Part shown: positions 8,822 through 19,347 of the stretch, piece by piece
How the letters are laid out: each line of letters begins with the position of its first letter
Numbering within the stretch: position 1 is the first letter of the stretch
Source: Ferranicluibacter quercicola
Lineage (GTDB): Bacteria; Pseudomonadota; Alphaproteobacteria; Rhizobiales; Rhizobiaceae
Length of the DNA: 64,000 nt
Assembly: GCF_021168455.1 (NCBI RefSeq)
Contig: NZ_JAJOZR010000009.1
Location: 62,001 to 126,000, forward strand
Reading direction: 5' to 3'
Notes under the pieces: generated by a model
What the model saw: the letters and a program-made list of their open reading frames with translations, nothing else
What the model was told of the DNA's origin: nothing
Databases searched by the model: none
Program-made: the position numbers and the translations under genes

Positions 8822-9286
8822 TCAGCGGGTGATCCGCGTCGCGACCCAGGAATAGCCGTCACCCAGATAGTGAACGGGAACGGATATCGCGTGGCGGATC
8901 TTCTGCGTGTCCGGCAGGACGCCCCGGATCATCGCATATGCACGCTGGGGCAGGGGCTGGCGCTCCGACGTGGCCGCATCGGCCGGAAGAGGCGCGGCGG
9001 GCGGTGAGATCTTGGGTGACGTGGGTGTGGAGGCGTGCGGCGGTGCCGTGGGTGTGACGCTGCCGCTCAGCGCCGCCGATGCGATCGGCGCATCCGCCGT
9101 CTTCTCGCACATGGCGACGATCACGGGATAGCTGGCCTTCGCGTAAGCGGGAAGCTTTCGCTGGGACTGGTCGTCGCAGGCCGCCACCGTCTCCCACGAG
9201 CCCTTGACCGTATCCACATAATGGCACTGGCTGACACTGTCGTCACATCCGAGAATCGTCATCACGACGAGCGCTGCAGTCACCAT
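8822..9286 (-). CDS. Putative small lipoprotein, Pro/Ala-rich
   Basis: A 154-residue protein with a short hydrophobic N-terminus ending in ILGC, a plausible lipobox with C14 as the lipidated cysteine. The signal is shorter than usual, so secretion is likely but not certain. The middle (about residues 70-115) is Pro/Ser/Thr/Ala-rich and probably unstructured; two further CxxxxxxxxC-type cysteines near residues 21 and 37 could form a disulfide. AGGAG lies about 10 bases before the ATG at 9286. It is convergent with the preceding SDR gene. No family recognised. Confidence 0.6.
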   Translation of the reverse strand: MVTAALVVMTILGCDDSVSQCHYVDTVKGSWETVAACDDQSQRKLPAYAKASYPVIVAMCEKTADAPIASAALSGSVTPTAPPHASTPTSPKISPPAAPLPADAATSERQPLPQRAYAMIRGVLPDTQKIRHAISVPVHYLGDGYSWVATRITR

Positions 9287-9497
9287 GATCCGTCCGGTCT
9301 CCTGTTTCGATCGTCATGGTAAACAGACCATTGTTCGGAATTATGGCGCGAACATCCGCGGGGCTGTCGATTTCCCCCGGGCGCAGGCGCCGCAGACCGT
9401 GCCCTCTGGATCGCTGCCAGAATCGGTATAGAACCGGCTTGCGCCGTTCTCGCGGCGCTTCATCACGCAGATTCTCTTTCTCAGGACATGACGCCAA

Positions 9498-9956
9498 GTG
9501 ACTCTGGACATTCGCAAAGAAGCTCCGCGCCAACCCGGCGTGATCGATCTCCTCAACCAGTCCGACGTCTACGCCCAGTCGCTCTATCCGGCCGAGAGCA
9601 ACCATCTGGTCGATCTTGACACGCTGGAAAAGCCCGAGGTCTCGTTTCTCGTCGCCCGGCATGACGGCGCGATCATCGGCTGCTGCGCGCTGGTGGCGGC
9701 CGGTGACGGCAGCGGCGAGATCAAACGGATGTTCGTCGATCCGAAGGCGCGGGGCATGCGCGCAGGACGGGCTCTTCTCGACGCTATCGAGCAAACGGCG
9801 CGGGAGACCGGGCTGACCACGGTCCGGCTCGAAACCGGCATCTACCAGCCCGAAGCCATCAGCCTCTACCGCAAGGCTGGCTACCGCGACATCGAGCCGT
9901 TCGGCAGCTACCAGCCCGACCCGCTCAGTCTCTTCATGGAGAAGATCGTCGCCTGA
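9498..9956 (+). CDS. GNAT family N-acetyltransferase
   Basis: A 152-residue single-domain GCN5-related acetyltransferase. The acetyl-CoA binding segment is seen as IKRMFVDPKARGMRAGRAL, matching beta4 plus the (R/Q)xxGx(G/A) loop, followed by the C-terminal LYRKAGYRD motif. It transfers an acetyl group from acetyl-CoA to an unknown amine or protein N-terminus in the cytoplasm. The start is GTG 9498, with CAGGA about 10 bases upstream; no in-frame ATG fits better. It is convergent with parE. Confidence 0.88.
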   Translation: MTLDIRKEAPRQPGVIDLLNQSDVYAQSLYPAESNHLVDLDTLEKPEVSFLVARHDGAIIGCCALVAAGDGSGEIKRMFVDPKARGMRAGRALLDAIEQTARETGLTTVRLETGIYQPEAISLYRKAGYRDIEPFGSYQPDPLSLFMEKIVA

Positions 9957-9984
9957 GCGATTGCGGCTGGCGCAATGGTCCCGA

Positions 9985-12117
9985 TCAGATGTCGAGGTTT
10001 TCGGCGAAGACGGCGCGTTCCTGAATGAAGCGGAAACGGGCTTCCGGCTTGGTGCCCATCAGATTGTCCACCGCATCGCGCGTGCCCTCGAAGTCGACAT
10101 CATCGATCGAAACCTTGAGGAGCGTGCGCTTTGCCGGATCCATGGTCGTCTCTTTCAACTGCGCCGGCATCATCTCGCCGAGGCCCTTGAACCGACCGAT
10201 CTCGACCTTGCCGCGCCCGGTGAATTCCTTCTCCATCAATTCGACCCGGTGAAGGTCGTCACGCGCATACAGCGTCCGCGTACCCTGCGTCATGCGGTAG
10301 AGCGGGGGCACCGCGAGATAGAGATGGCCGCCGCGAATGAGTTCGGGCATCTCCTGGTAGAAGAAGGTGATCAGCAGCGAGGCGATATGCGCGCCGTCCA
10401 CGTCGGCGTCGGTCATGACGATGACGCGGTCGTAGCGCAGGTCTTCCTGACGGTATTTCGACCGCGTGCCGCAGCCGAGCGCTTGGACGAGATCCGAGAT
10501 CTGCTGGTTGGCGCCCAGCTTCTCGCGGCCGGCACTTGCGACGTTGAGGATCTTGCCGCGCAGCGGCAGGATCGCCTGGTTGGAGCGGTTGCGCGCCTGT
10601 TTGGCCGAGCCACCGGCCGAATCGCCTTCGACGATGAAGAGTTCGGCACCCAGCGCCGAATTCTGCGAGCAGTCGGCGAGCTTGCCCGGGAGGCGCAGCT
10701 TGCGCACCGCGCTTTTTCGCGTGACTTCCTTTTCCTTGCGGCGGCGGACGCGCTCGTCGGCGCGCTCGATCACCCATTCAAGCAGCTTTGCCGCTTCCTG
10801 CGGATTGCCGGCCAGGAAATGGTCGAACGGATCGCGAATCGCATTCTCGACGATGCGCTGTGCCTCGACGGTGGCGAGCTTGTCCTTGGTCTGGCCGACG
10901 AATTCCGGCTCGCGGATGAACACGGACAGCATGCCGGCGGCCGAAATCATCACGTCGTCCGTGGTGACGATCGCCGCGCGCTTGTTCTGCGTCAGCTCCG
11001 CATAGGCCTTGAGGCCCTTGGTCAGCGCAATGCGCAGGCCCGCTTCATGCGTCCCGCCCTCGGGCGTCGGAATGGTGTTGCAATAGGAGTGGACGACCGA
11101 ATCGCCGCCGTACCAGGTGACAGCCCATTCGAGCGCGCCATGGCCGCCGGTCTTCTCGGTCTTGCCGGCGAAGATCTCGCGCGTCACCGTGAACTCAGAG
11201 CCCATCGTCGCCTTGAGATAATCCTTCAAGCCGCCGGGGAAGTGGAAAACCGCCTTGTCCGGCGTGTCCGTGCCCTCGACCAGTGCCGGATCGCACGACC
11301 AGCGGATCTCGACGCCCCCGAAGAGATAGGCCTTGGAGCGGGCCATGCGGAAGAGGCGTGCCGGCTCGAACTTGGCATGCGGCCCGAAGATGTCCGGGTC
11401 GGGGTGAAACCGCACGCGCGTGCCGCGCCGGTTCTGCACGTCGCCCAATTCTTCCAGACCACCCTGCGGAATACCGCGCGAAAAACGCTGGCGATAGAGG
11501 CGCCGGTTGCGTGCGACTTCGACTTCCAGCACGTCGGACAGCGCATTGACGACGGACACGCCGACGCCGTGCAGACCGCCGGATGTCTCATAGACCTTGC
11601 TGTCGAATTTGCCGCCGGCATGGAGCACGGTCATGATGACTTCGAGCGTCGATTTGCCCGGAAATTTCGGATGGTTCTCGACCGGAATGCCGCGACCGTT
11701 ATCGGTCACCGCGAGGCATCCCTCCGCGTCGAGGTGCACGTCGATGAAATTGGCATGGCCGGCCACGGCCTCGTCCATCGAGTTGTCGATGACTTCGGCG
11801 AACAGATGGTGCAGCGCCTTTTCGTCCGTGCCGCCGATATACATGCCGGGGCGACGGCGGACCGGCTCGAGGCCCTCGAGGACTTCGATCGCAGACGCGT
11901 TGTAATCGCCCGTATCGGCCTTCAGCTGGGATGCCGGGCTTCCCGGAGCACGCGTGGCCGCTTTCGGTTCCTCCGCTTTCGCCGGCACGTCCGGTTTTGC
12001 CTCCACGGAGGTGCGGGCGGACGACGCCGGATCGGGCGTCTTCGGCTCGGCGGGTTTCCGGGGAGCGGGCGGTGTGTTCGCGAAAAGGTCGTTGCTGTCC
12101 GTCATCTGGTGCGTCAA
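9985..12117 (-). CDS. parE: DNA topoisomerase IV subunit B
   Basis: The ATPase subunit of topoisomerase IV (710 residues), which with ParC decatenates daughter chromosomes. The order is a Pro/Ala-rich, probably disordered extension (about residues 1-65), the GHKL ATPase domain (EVIDNSMDEA, DNGRGIPV, GGLHGVGVSVVNAL), the transducer, then the TOPRIM domain (IVEGDSAGGSA, LPLRGKILNV, TDADVDGAHIASLL). It is ParE rather than GyrB: it lacks the insert common in GyrB and has the short C-terminus. The long N-terminal tail is usual in rhizobia. Start at 12117 or the second methionine at 12105. Confidence 0.95.
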   Translation of the reverse strand: MTHQMTDSNDLFANTPPAPRKPAEPKTPDPASSARTSVEAKPDVPAKAEEPKAATRAPGSPASQLKADTGDYNASAIEVLEGLEPVRRRPGMYIGGTDEKALHHLFAEVIDNSMDEAVAGHANFIDVHLDAEGCLAVTDNGRGIPVENHPKFPGKSTLEVIMTVLHAGGKFDSKVYETSGGLHGVGVSVVNALSDVLEVEVARNRRLYRQRFSRGIPQGGLEELGDVQNRRGTRVRFHPDPDIFGPHAKFEPARLFRMARSKAYLFGGVEIRWSCDPALVEGTDTPDKAVFHFPGGLKDYLKATMGSEFTVTREIFAGKTEKTGGHGALEWAVTWYGGDSVVHSYCNTIPTPEGGTHEAGLRIALTKGLKAYAELTQNKRAAIVTTDDVMISAAGMLSVFIREPEFVGQTKDKLATVEAQRIVENAIRDPFDHFLAGNPQEAAKLLEWVIERADERVRRRKEKEVTRKSAVRKLRLPGKLADCSQNSALGAELFIVEGDSAGGSAKQARNRSNQAILPLRGKILNVASAGREKLGANQQISDLVQALGCGTRSKYRQEDLRYDRVIVMTDADVDGAHIASLLITFFYQEMPELIRGGHLYLAVPPLYRMTQGTRTLYARDDLHRVELMEKEFTGRGKVEIGRFKGLGEMMPAQLKETTMDPAKRTLLKVSIDDVDFEGTRDAVDNLMGTKPEARFRFIQERAVFAENLDI

Positions 12118-12250
12118 ACGTCTTTCGATGTGTCGGCTGATCCTGTAGGTCGGGCATCGCCTGTCCGTCGTCTGCCCGCCTCTTCATACAAGGGCCGGCC
12201 GCCCGGCGAAAGAGCCAAGCGCGCCAAAGAGATCAAAAAGGGAACAAGAG

Positions 12251-13147
12251 ATGGCCCGGTCCACACTTTCTTTGCGGCACATCGCAGCTTTGAGCGCGCT
12301 TGCCCTCGTTTTTGCGTTCTCCATCGGCTTCACGCAGGTCCGCGCCGCTACGCTGAAGCCCTTCAAGGACGATCTCTTCGGATATGGCCGCATCCTGGAC
12401 TCGCGCGACGATGGTAACTGGCTGACGATCGACTATGACGAGATGCGCGATATCAACGGCCGGGACGAAATTCCCGAACGGCGCGTCAAGCGGCCTTACG
12501 TGTCGCTGGGGGTGAAGCGCCAGCAGGCGAACGAGACCGTCGATATCGGCGGCCGGGGTGTCGACGTCTTCCGGGTGGGTGCCGCGCAGAATGCCGCCTT
12601 CACCGTGATCTTCATCCACGGCCGCGGCGGCGACCGGCGGCTGGGCGCGAACGACTATTCCTTCGGCGGCAATTTCAATCGGCTGAAGAACCTCGCGGTC
12701 GAGAATGGCGGCGCCTATTACGCGCCGAGCGCGCGCTCCTTCGATACGGATGGCGCGGCGGATATCGCCGGCCTGATCGACGCCCTGGCGCGCCGGTCCC
12801 CCGGCAAGCCGGTCATCCTCTCCTGTGCATCCATGGGCAGCTTCCTCTGCTGGGGGGTGACGCGCAATGCGACGGCGGTCGGTCAGCTCTCCGGAATAAT
12901 GATCATGGGCGGGGCGACCGATCCCGACTTCGGCAAGAGCGCGGCTTTCGCTCGAAAATTGCCGATGTTCTTCAGCCATGGCAGCGCGGATGGCACCTAT
13001 AAGGCAGAGGATCAGGCAGCACTCTACGGTCGTCTGAAGAAGGGCGGCTACCCCGCCCGCTTCGTTCTGTTCCAGACGGGCACGCACGGAACGCCGGTGC
13101 GGATGACCGATTGGCGGGACGCCATCAACTGGATCCTGTCCCGCTGA
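12251..13147 (+). CDS. Exported alpha/beta-hydrolase family protein
   Basis: A 298-residue protein with a clear signal peptide (ALSALALVFAFSIGFTQVRA, cleavage about residue 32). The mature part has an alpha/beta-hydrolase layout: FIHGRGGDRR as oxyanion-hole strand, SCASMGSF as a likely nucleophile elbow with the serine in ASMG, and C-terminal QTGTHGTP supplying the histidine. It is probably a periplasmic esterase or dienelactone-hydrolase-like enzyme; substrate unknown. It is divergent from parE, with a 133-base shared upstream region. Confidence 0.78.
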   Translation: MARSTLSLRHIAALSALALVFAFSIGFTQVRAATLKPFKDDLFGYGRILDSRDDGNWLTIDYDEMRDINGRDEIPERRVKRPYVSLGVKRQQANETVDIGGRGVDVFRVGAAQNAAFTVIFIHGRGGDRRLGANDYSFGGNFNRLKNLAVENGGAYYAPSARSFDTDGAADIAGLIDALARRSPGKPVILSCASMGSFLCWGVTRNATAVGQLSGIMIMGGATDPDFGKSAAFARKLPMFFSHGSADGTYKAEDQAALYGRLKKGGYPARFVLFQTGTHGTPVRMTDWRDAINWILSR

Positions 13148-13366
13148 CGCCTGGCGCGCAGAAAGCCGCATCGGTTTCGCACGGACGACATGCATAGAAC
13201 GCGTGCCGAGCGAAGCTGAAAGATCGCGGCACACGTGTGATGCAACCTGAACGATTTTCCGTTCATTAACCACCGATTGAAGTCCCGCCCCGATCGACGC
13301 CCGTGTTTGTCTTTCGGAAAGCAGAGCGTGACACTCTCCCGGCAATCGAAAACCGGGAGTGCGATC

Positions 13367-14809
13367 ATGGATGCGCGAACCGACACACGGCTTGTTCCGC
13401 TTTGCGTCGATTTGGATGGTACGCTTGTCGCAGCGGATACGCTGTGGGAAGGCGTCGCCGTCATCCTGTTCCGCAATCCGCTGATGCTGTTTGCGGTCGT
13501 CCTCTGGGCGTTGCGCGGCAAGGCGCATCTAAAGCACGAGGTGGCGGCGCGGTCCGGACGCACGGGGGGCGACTGGCCCTATCGTCCCGAAGTCATGGAG
13601 CGGCTGCAGCAGGAACGGGCGTCGGGCCGCGATATCGTTCTCGTCACCGGTGCTGCCGAACGGGTGGCGCTGGACGTCGCAGCCCATGCCGGCATCTTCA
13701 CGGATGTGCTGCATTCCTCGCCCACCCACAACCTGACGAGCCACCGCAAGCGCGAGGAGCTCGTCGCGCGCTATGGCGAAGCCGGGTTCGACTACATGGG
13801 CAACAGCCGCGACGACGTGGCCGTGTTCGATGCCGCCCGCACCGCCATCGTCGTCGCACCGGATCGGGCGGCGGAAGCCTGGCGCCGCCGGCATGGTGGC
13901 GAGCGTCTCGAGACCGGCACGATCGGCTTCAAGGACACGCTGAAATCCATTCGCGTCCATCAGTGGGCGAAGAACATCCTGATCGCCGTGCCGATGGCGC
14001 TCGATCACGACATCTTCCAGTGGAACGCGCTGGTCAACACGGCCATCGCCTTCTTCGCCTTCAGCTTTCTCGCCTCGGCCGTGTACGTCGTCAACGATAT
14101 CTCGGACCTGACGAATGACCGGCGCCATCCAAAGAAGCGGTTCCGGCCGCTGGCAAGCGGTCGCATGTCCGTTCCCACCGGTCTCGCGCTTGCTGCGATC
14201 CTCCTCGTCGCGTCGGTCGCGCTGACGCTCACCATGCCGGTCGATTTCATTCTGACGCTCGGAATTTACCTCGTCATCACGACGGCTTACACGTTTTTCC
14301 TCAAGCGGAAACTGCTGGTCGATGTCTTCACGCTGGCGGGGCTCTACACCATCCGCATCGTCGCAGGCGCAACGGCGACCGGCACCGATCTTTCCTTCTG
14401 GCTTCTCGCCTTCTCGATCTTCTTCTTCCTCAGTCTGGCGCTCGTGAAGCGCTATGTCGAGCTGGACGAGCATGGCGGCGACGCCGGAACGCAGGTTCCC
14501 GGGCGCGGCTATCTGCAGGTCGATTTCGAGATGGTTGGCCAGGCGGGCGTGTCCTCGGCCTTTGCCTCCGCTCTCGTTCTGGCGCTCTACATTCACAGCG
14601 TCGAGATGCAGCAGATGTACAGCATGCCGGCCGCGCTCTGGCCGCTCTGCCCGCTGGTCCTCTACATGCTGCTGCGCATCTGGATGCTCGCCCGTCGCGG
14701 CGCGCTGCATGAGGATCCCGTCGTCTTCATCATGCGCGACTGGCGCAGCATCGCCACCATGGCCGCCGGTGGCGTGCTTGTGATGATCGGCGCGGTCGGT
14801 ATCCAATGA
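13367..14809 (+). CDS. HAD phosphatase fused to UbiA-family prenyl-phosphate transferase
   Basis: A two-domain membrane enzyme of 480 residues. Residues 1-190 form a HAD phosphatase domain (DLDGTLV at 15-21, later NSRDDVAVF). Residues about 195-480 form a UbiA-type integral membrane transferase with 7-9 hydrophobic segments and the Asp-rich VVNDISD..NDRRHPKKRFRPLASG motif. It resembles decaprenyl-phosphate phosphoribosyltransferase (Rv3806c, Azorhizobium NoeC), which moves phosphoribose from PRPP to polyprenyl phosphate. The HAD part could remove the 5-phosphate, a step done by a separate protein in mycobacteria. The start is ATG 13367 behind GGGAG. The next gene overlaps by 4 bases. Confidence 0.85.
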   Translation: MDARTDTRLVPLCVDLDGTLVAADTLWEGVAVILFRNPLMLFAVVLWALRGKAHLKHEVAARSGRTGGDWPYRPEVMERLQQERASGRDIVLVTGAAERVALDVAAHAGIFTDVLHSSPTHNLTSHRKREELVARYGEAGFDYMGNSRDDVAVFDAARTAIVVAPDRAAEAWRRRHGGERLETGTIGFKDTLKSIRVHQWAKNILIAVPMALDHDIFQWNALVNTAIAFFAFSFLASAVYVVNDISDLTNDRRHPKKRFRPLASGRMSVPTGLALAAILLVASVALTLTMPVDFILTLGIYLVITTAYTFFLKRKLLVDVFTLAGLYTIRIVAGATATGTDLSFWLLAFSIFFFLSLALVKRYVELDEHGGDAGTQVPGRGYLQVDFEMVGQAGVSSAFASALVLALYIHSVEMQQMYSMPAALWPLCPLVLYMLLRIWMLARRGALHEDPVVFIMRDWRSIATMAAGGVLVMIGAVGIQ

Positions 14810-16143
14810 CGCGCACGACCACTCCACCGAGACCTGCGAATTTCGACAGCTGGGGTCGCATCGATACGCGCCCGCGCCGGGCCGTCAGCCCGGATGCCTT
14901 CGAGAACGAGATCGGTGCCGCCATGCCAGGGGCCTACCTGCCGTTCGGCAACGGACGCTCCTATGGCGACAGCTGCCACAACGATCCGGGTCTGCTGATC
15001 GACAATCGCCGCCGCGGCCGCATTCACGGCTTCGATCCCGGCACCGGCATACTCTCCGCCGAAGCCGGCGTTACCCTGTCGGCCCTTCTGGCACGCGCCG
15101 TGCCGCATCGCTTTTTCCTGCCGGTCACCCCCGGCACCGCCCATGTCACGCTCGGCGGCGCGATCGCCAACGATGTGCACGGCAAGAACCACCACGCCCG
15201 CGGCACCTTCGGAAACCATATCCGCAGGCTGACACTGCTGCGCTCGGATGGCGGCGTTCTCGCCTGCTCGGACACCGAGAACCCGGAGTTGTTCCGCGCC
15301 ACCATCGGCGGCATGGGACTGACCGGCCTGATCCTCGATGTCGATCTGCAGATGATGAAGGTGCCCTCCGCGCACATCCAGCAGCACGCCATCCGTTTCG
15401 ACAGCCTCGACGCCTACTTCGAGATGATCGACCGCGTCGATGCCGAGCATGAATATTCCGTCGCCTGGATCGACCAGCTGGCAACGGGCCGCAAGGCGGG
15501 CAGGGGCATCCTGCTGGCCGGCGACCATGCCGATGCATCGTGCGACTTTCCCGATCTGCCGCGCGGACGCACGCTCGGCATTCCCGTCACACCGCCCTTT
15601 AGCCTTCTCAATCGCCTGACGCTGCGGGCCTTCAATGCCGCCTATTTCCGCAAGGCCAAAGCCGGCGAGACGGTCGAGACGGTGAAATGGTCCGGCTATT
15701 TCTATCCCCTCGATGCGATCAGGAACTGGAATCGCCTCTACGGCCCGAAGGGCCTCTACCAGCACCAGAGCGTCTATCCCGCCGAGATCGCGCCCGCGGT
15801 CACCGCGCGGCTGATGGAAACCGCGCGTGACGCCGGACATGGGTCTTTCCTGACGGTTCTCAAGCGCTTCGGCGAACACCGTTCGCGCGGACTTTTCTCC
15901 TTCCCGCGCCCCGGCTTCACGCTCACGCTGGATTTCGCCAATCAGGGCGAGGGCACACTGAAATTGCTCGACGCGCTCGACCGGATCGTCGTCTCGGCGG
16001 GCGGGGCGGTCAATCCCTACAAGGACGCGCGGATGAGCCCGCAGACCTTCGCGGCGTCCTTCCCCGAATGGCGAAAGCTCGAGGCGATGCGGGATCCCGC
16101 GATGATGTCCGACTTCTGGCGACGCACGGCGATGGCACTTTGA
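14806..16143 (+). CDS. FAD-linked oxidase, DprE1-like
   Basis: A 445-residue vanillyl-alcohol-oxidase-fold flavoprotein. It closely follows decaprenylphosphoryl-beta-D-ribose 2'-oxidase DprE1: GNGRSYGDS at 48-56, GGAIANDVHGKNHH (H125, K127) and GTFGNH in the FAD domain, and a C-terminal substrate domain ending NPYKDAR, where K406 matches the catalytic K418 of the M. tuberculosis enzyme. At the position of its inhibitor-target C387 there is T374. The expected reaction is FAD-dependent oxidation of a polyprenyl-phospho-pentose to the 2-keto form. ATGA overlap with the UbiA gene indicates translational coupling. No obvious classical DprE2 reductase is adjacent. Confidence 0.85.
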   Translation: MTRTTTPPRPANFDSWGRIDTRPRRAVSPDAFENEIGAAMPGAYLPFGNGRSYGDSCHNDPGLLIDNRRRGRIHGFDPGTGILSAEAGVTLSALLARAVPHRFFLPVTPGTAHVTLGGAIANDVHGKNHHARGTFGNHIRRLTLLRSDGGVLACSDTENPELFRATIGGMGLTGLILDVDLQMMKVPSAHIQQHAIRFDSLDAYFEMIDRVDAEHEYSVAWIDQLATGRKAGRGILLAGDHADASCDFPDLPRGRTLGIPVTPPFSLLNRLTLRAFNAAYFRKAKAGETVETVKWSGYFYPLDAIRNWNRLYGPKGLYQHQSVYPAEIAPAVTARLMETARDAGHGSFLTVLKRFGEHRSRGLFSFPRPGFTLTLDFANQGEGTLKLLDALDRIVVSAGGAVNPYKDARMSPQTFAASFPEWRKLEAMRDPAMMSDFWRRTAMAL

Positions 16144-16269
16144 ACCCCGAGATAGAATCAATTTTCATAAAAGAAATCAGCAAGTTTCACCGAATAGTGG
16201 ACTCTCTTCCGTAAGGTGGGTTCCACGGAGTTACCAGCCCGGAGAGGGTGCCCGAAAAGGGAGTACGAC

Positions 16270-16710
16270 ATGAAATATCTGGCCTTCATACTGTTTACCG
16301 TGCTGACCAATGCGGCGGCACAGCTGATGCTGAAGCAGGGCATGCTGAGCCTCGGTCCGTTGACCTTCACGCCGGACACCGCGGTCGCCCGTTTCTTTCA
16401 GATCCTCTTCAACCCGTGGGTTTTTGCCGGGCTTGCAACCTTCGCCATCTCGATGGTGTCGCACCTCTATGTGCTGTCGAAGGTCGAATTGTCCTTTGCC
16501 TATCCTTTCCTCAGCCTTGCCTATGTGGCGGTGGCCATCTTCGCTTATTTCATCTTCCGCGAGGACCTGAACGCCTGGCGCATCGCCGGCATCGGCTTCA
16601 TCTGCGTGGGAACCGTCCTCATTGCCCAGTCCGGCCGCTCGACGCCCGCGCAAGCCGCAGCGATCGACACCCCGGCCGCAAAATCCATCCATATTGGGAG
16701 CCCGACATGA
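16270..16710 (+). CDS. Small SMR/EamA-like four-helix transporter
   Basis: A 146-residue protein with four predicted transmembrane helices (about residues 1-20, 40-62, 72-92, 98-118) and a Pro/Ala-rich cytoplasmic tail. It resembles half-size members of the drug/metabolite transporter superfamily such as EmrE or ArnE/ArnF, with the N-terminal 'NAAAQLMLKQG' typical of undecaprenyl-phosphate-aminoarabinose flippase subunits. In this context it may flip a polyprenyl-linked sugar across the inner membrane, which is inference. Start ATG 16270 behind GGGAG. It overlaps the next gene by 4 bases (ATGA). Confidence 0.78.
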   Translation: MKYLAFILFTVLTNAAAQLMLKQGMLSLGPLTFTPDTAVARFFQILFNPWVFAGLATFAISMVSHLYVLSKVELSFAYPFLSLAYVAVAIFAYFIFREDLNAWRIAGIGFICVGTVLIAQSGRSTPAQAAAIDTPAAKSIHIGSPT

Positions 16711-17723
16711 AACACGTCATTTTCGGAGGCGACGGCTTCGTCGGTCGCCACCTTGCCGAGCGCCTCGTCAACGAAGGCGAACAGGTTCTGATCGCCGACA
16801 TCGTCAAGTCCGACCTGCCGCACTACGCCCATGGCCGCGTCCGCTTCGTCCATTGCGACGTGACGGATCTCGATCAGGTCATGAAGGTCGAGATCGGCGC
16901 TGACGACATGGTCTACAACATGGCCGCCAAGATGCTGTCGCCGCTGCAGGTGCGCGCCAAGCGCTGGAAGTTCTTCTGGCCGGTGAATTATTACGGTGCC
17001 GAGAACATCATGAAGGCGACGGCTGCCTCGGGTGCCAACCGCCTCGTCCAGTTCACGACCGACATGATCTACGGACATACGGTGCAGTCGCCGCAGGCGG
17101 AGGATCATCCGGTCAAGCCGCTCGGCGAGTACGGCAAGTCGAAATGGGCGACCGAGCAGCTCTGCCACGCCTATCGCGAGAAGGGCATGCGGATCTCGAT
17201 CTTCCGCCCGCGCCTCATCATCGGGCCGGGCCGGCTCGGGATCCTCGAAAAGCTGTTCAAGCTGATCGACGCCAATCTGCCGGTGCCGATGATCGGCTCG
17301 GGCAAGGCGCCCTATCAGTTCATTTCCGTGTTCGATTGCGCCGAAGCTGCACGTCTCGCCTGGAAGGGTGGCGTGCCGAACGAAGCCTACAATCTCGGCT
17401 CCGACAATCCGCCCTCGGTGCGCCAGCTTCTGGGCGGGCTGATCAAGCATGCCGGCTCGAAATCCATCCTGATCCCCACGCCGGGCTTCGCGGTCAAGGC
17501 GACGCTGGCCGCCTTCGACGCGATCAACCTGCCGATCATGGATCCGGAACAGTATCTGATCGCCGACGAGATGTGCGTCCGCGAAACCGGCAAGCTGAAG
17601 CAGGAGCTCGGCTGGAGGGCCCAGTTCAATGACGGCGCCATGCTGATCGCCGCCTATGATGAATATCGCGCGAAGAAATCCAAAGGCACCGTCGGCACGC
17701 CCGCCGGCCTGCCGGCCGAATAA
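16707..17723 (+). CDS. NAD-dependent epimerase/dehydratase (extended SDR)
   Basis: A 338-residue extended SDR. The N-terminal FGGDGFVGRH holds the GxxGxxG NAD site (G7, G10, G13 region), FTTDMIYG supplies the Ser/Thr of the catalytic triad, and EYGKSKWA is the YxxxK motif. Members act as sugar 4-epimerases, dehydratases or 3-beta-hydroxysteroid-type reductases. Next to the DprE1-like oxidase it is the best candidate for the NAD(P)H reductase that would complete a 2'-epimerisation, although true DprE2 is a classical SDR, so this is only inference. It overlaps the SMR-like gene by ATGA and is followed after 14 bases by the aminotransferase gene. Confidence 0.82.
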   Translation: MKHVIFGGDGFVGRHLAERLVNEGEQVLIADIVKSDLPHYAHGRVRFVHCDVTDLDQVMKVEIGADDMVYNMAAKMLSPLQVRAKRWKFFWPVNYYGAENIMKATAASGANRLVQFTTDMIYGHTVQSPQAEDHPVKPLGEYGKSKWATEQLCHAYREKGMRISIFRPRLIIGPGRLGILEKLFKLIDANLPVPMIGSGKAPYQFISVFDCAEAARLAWKGGVPNEAYNLGSDNPPSVRQLLGGLIKHAGSKSILIPTPGFAVKATLAAFDAINLPIMDPEQYLIADEMCVRETGKLKQELGWRAQFNDGAMLIAAYDEYRAKKSKGTVGTPAGLPAE

Positions 17724-17737
17724 GAGGGAACGACAAG

Positions 17738-19207
<1,470 letters not shown>

Positions 19208-19347
19208 GTCGAGACGAAGAACATGGGACGCGGGCGGGGGAACCGCCCGCGTTTCGGATTCCGATGTCCCACGCATGATGAACGCTTTCCACGACCGGGC
19301 GGATTTGCTACGGCCGATCCATCGTCGGAAAACGGGAGAGAAGCCGA

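Noticed and set aside
9961..12417. Very long plus-strand open frame (over 800 codons) opposite topoisomerase parE
   Set aside because: It is the antisense shadow of a strongly conserved gene in GC-rich DNA, and its translation is Arg/His-rich without any domain.
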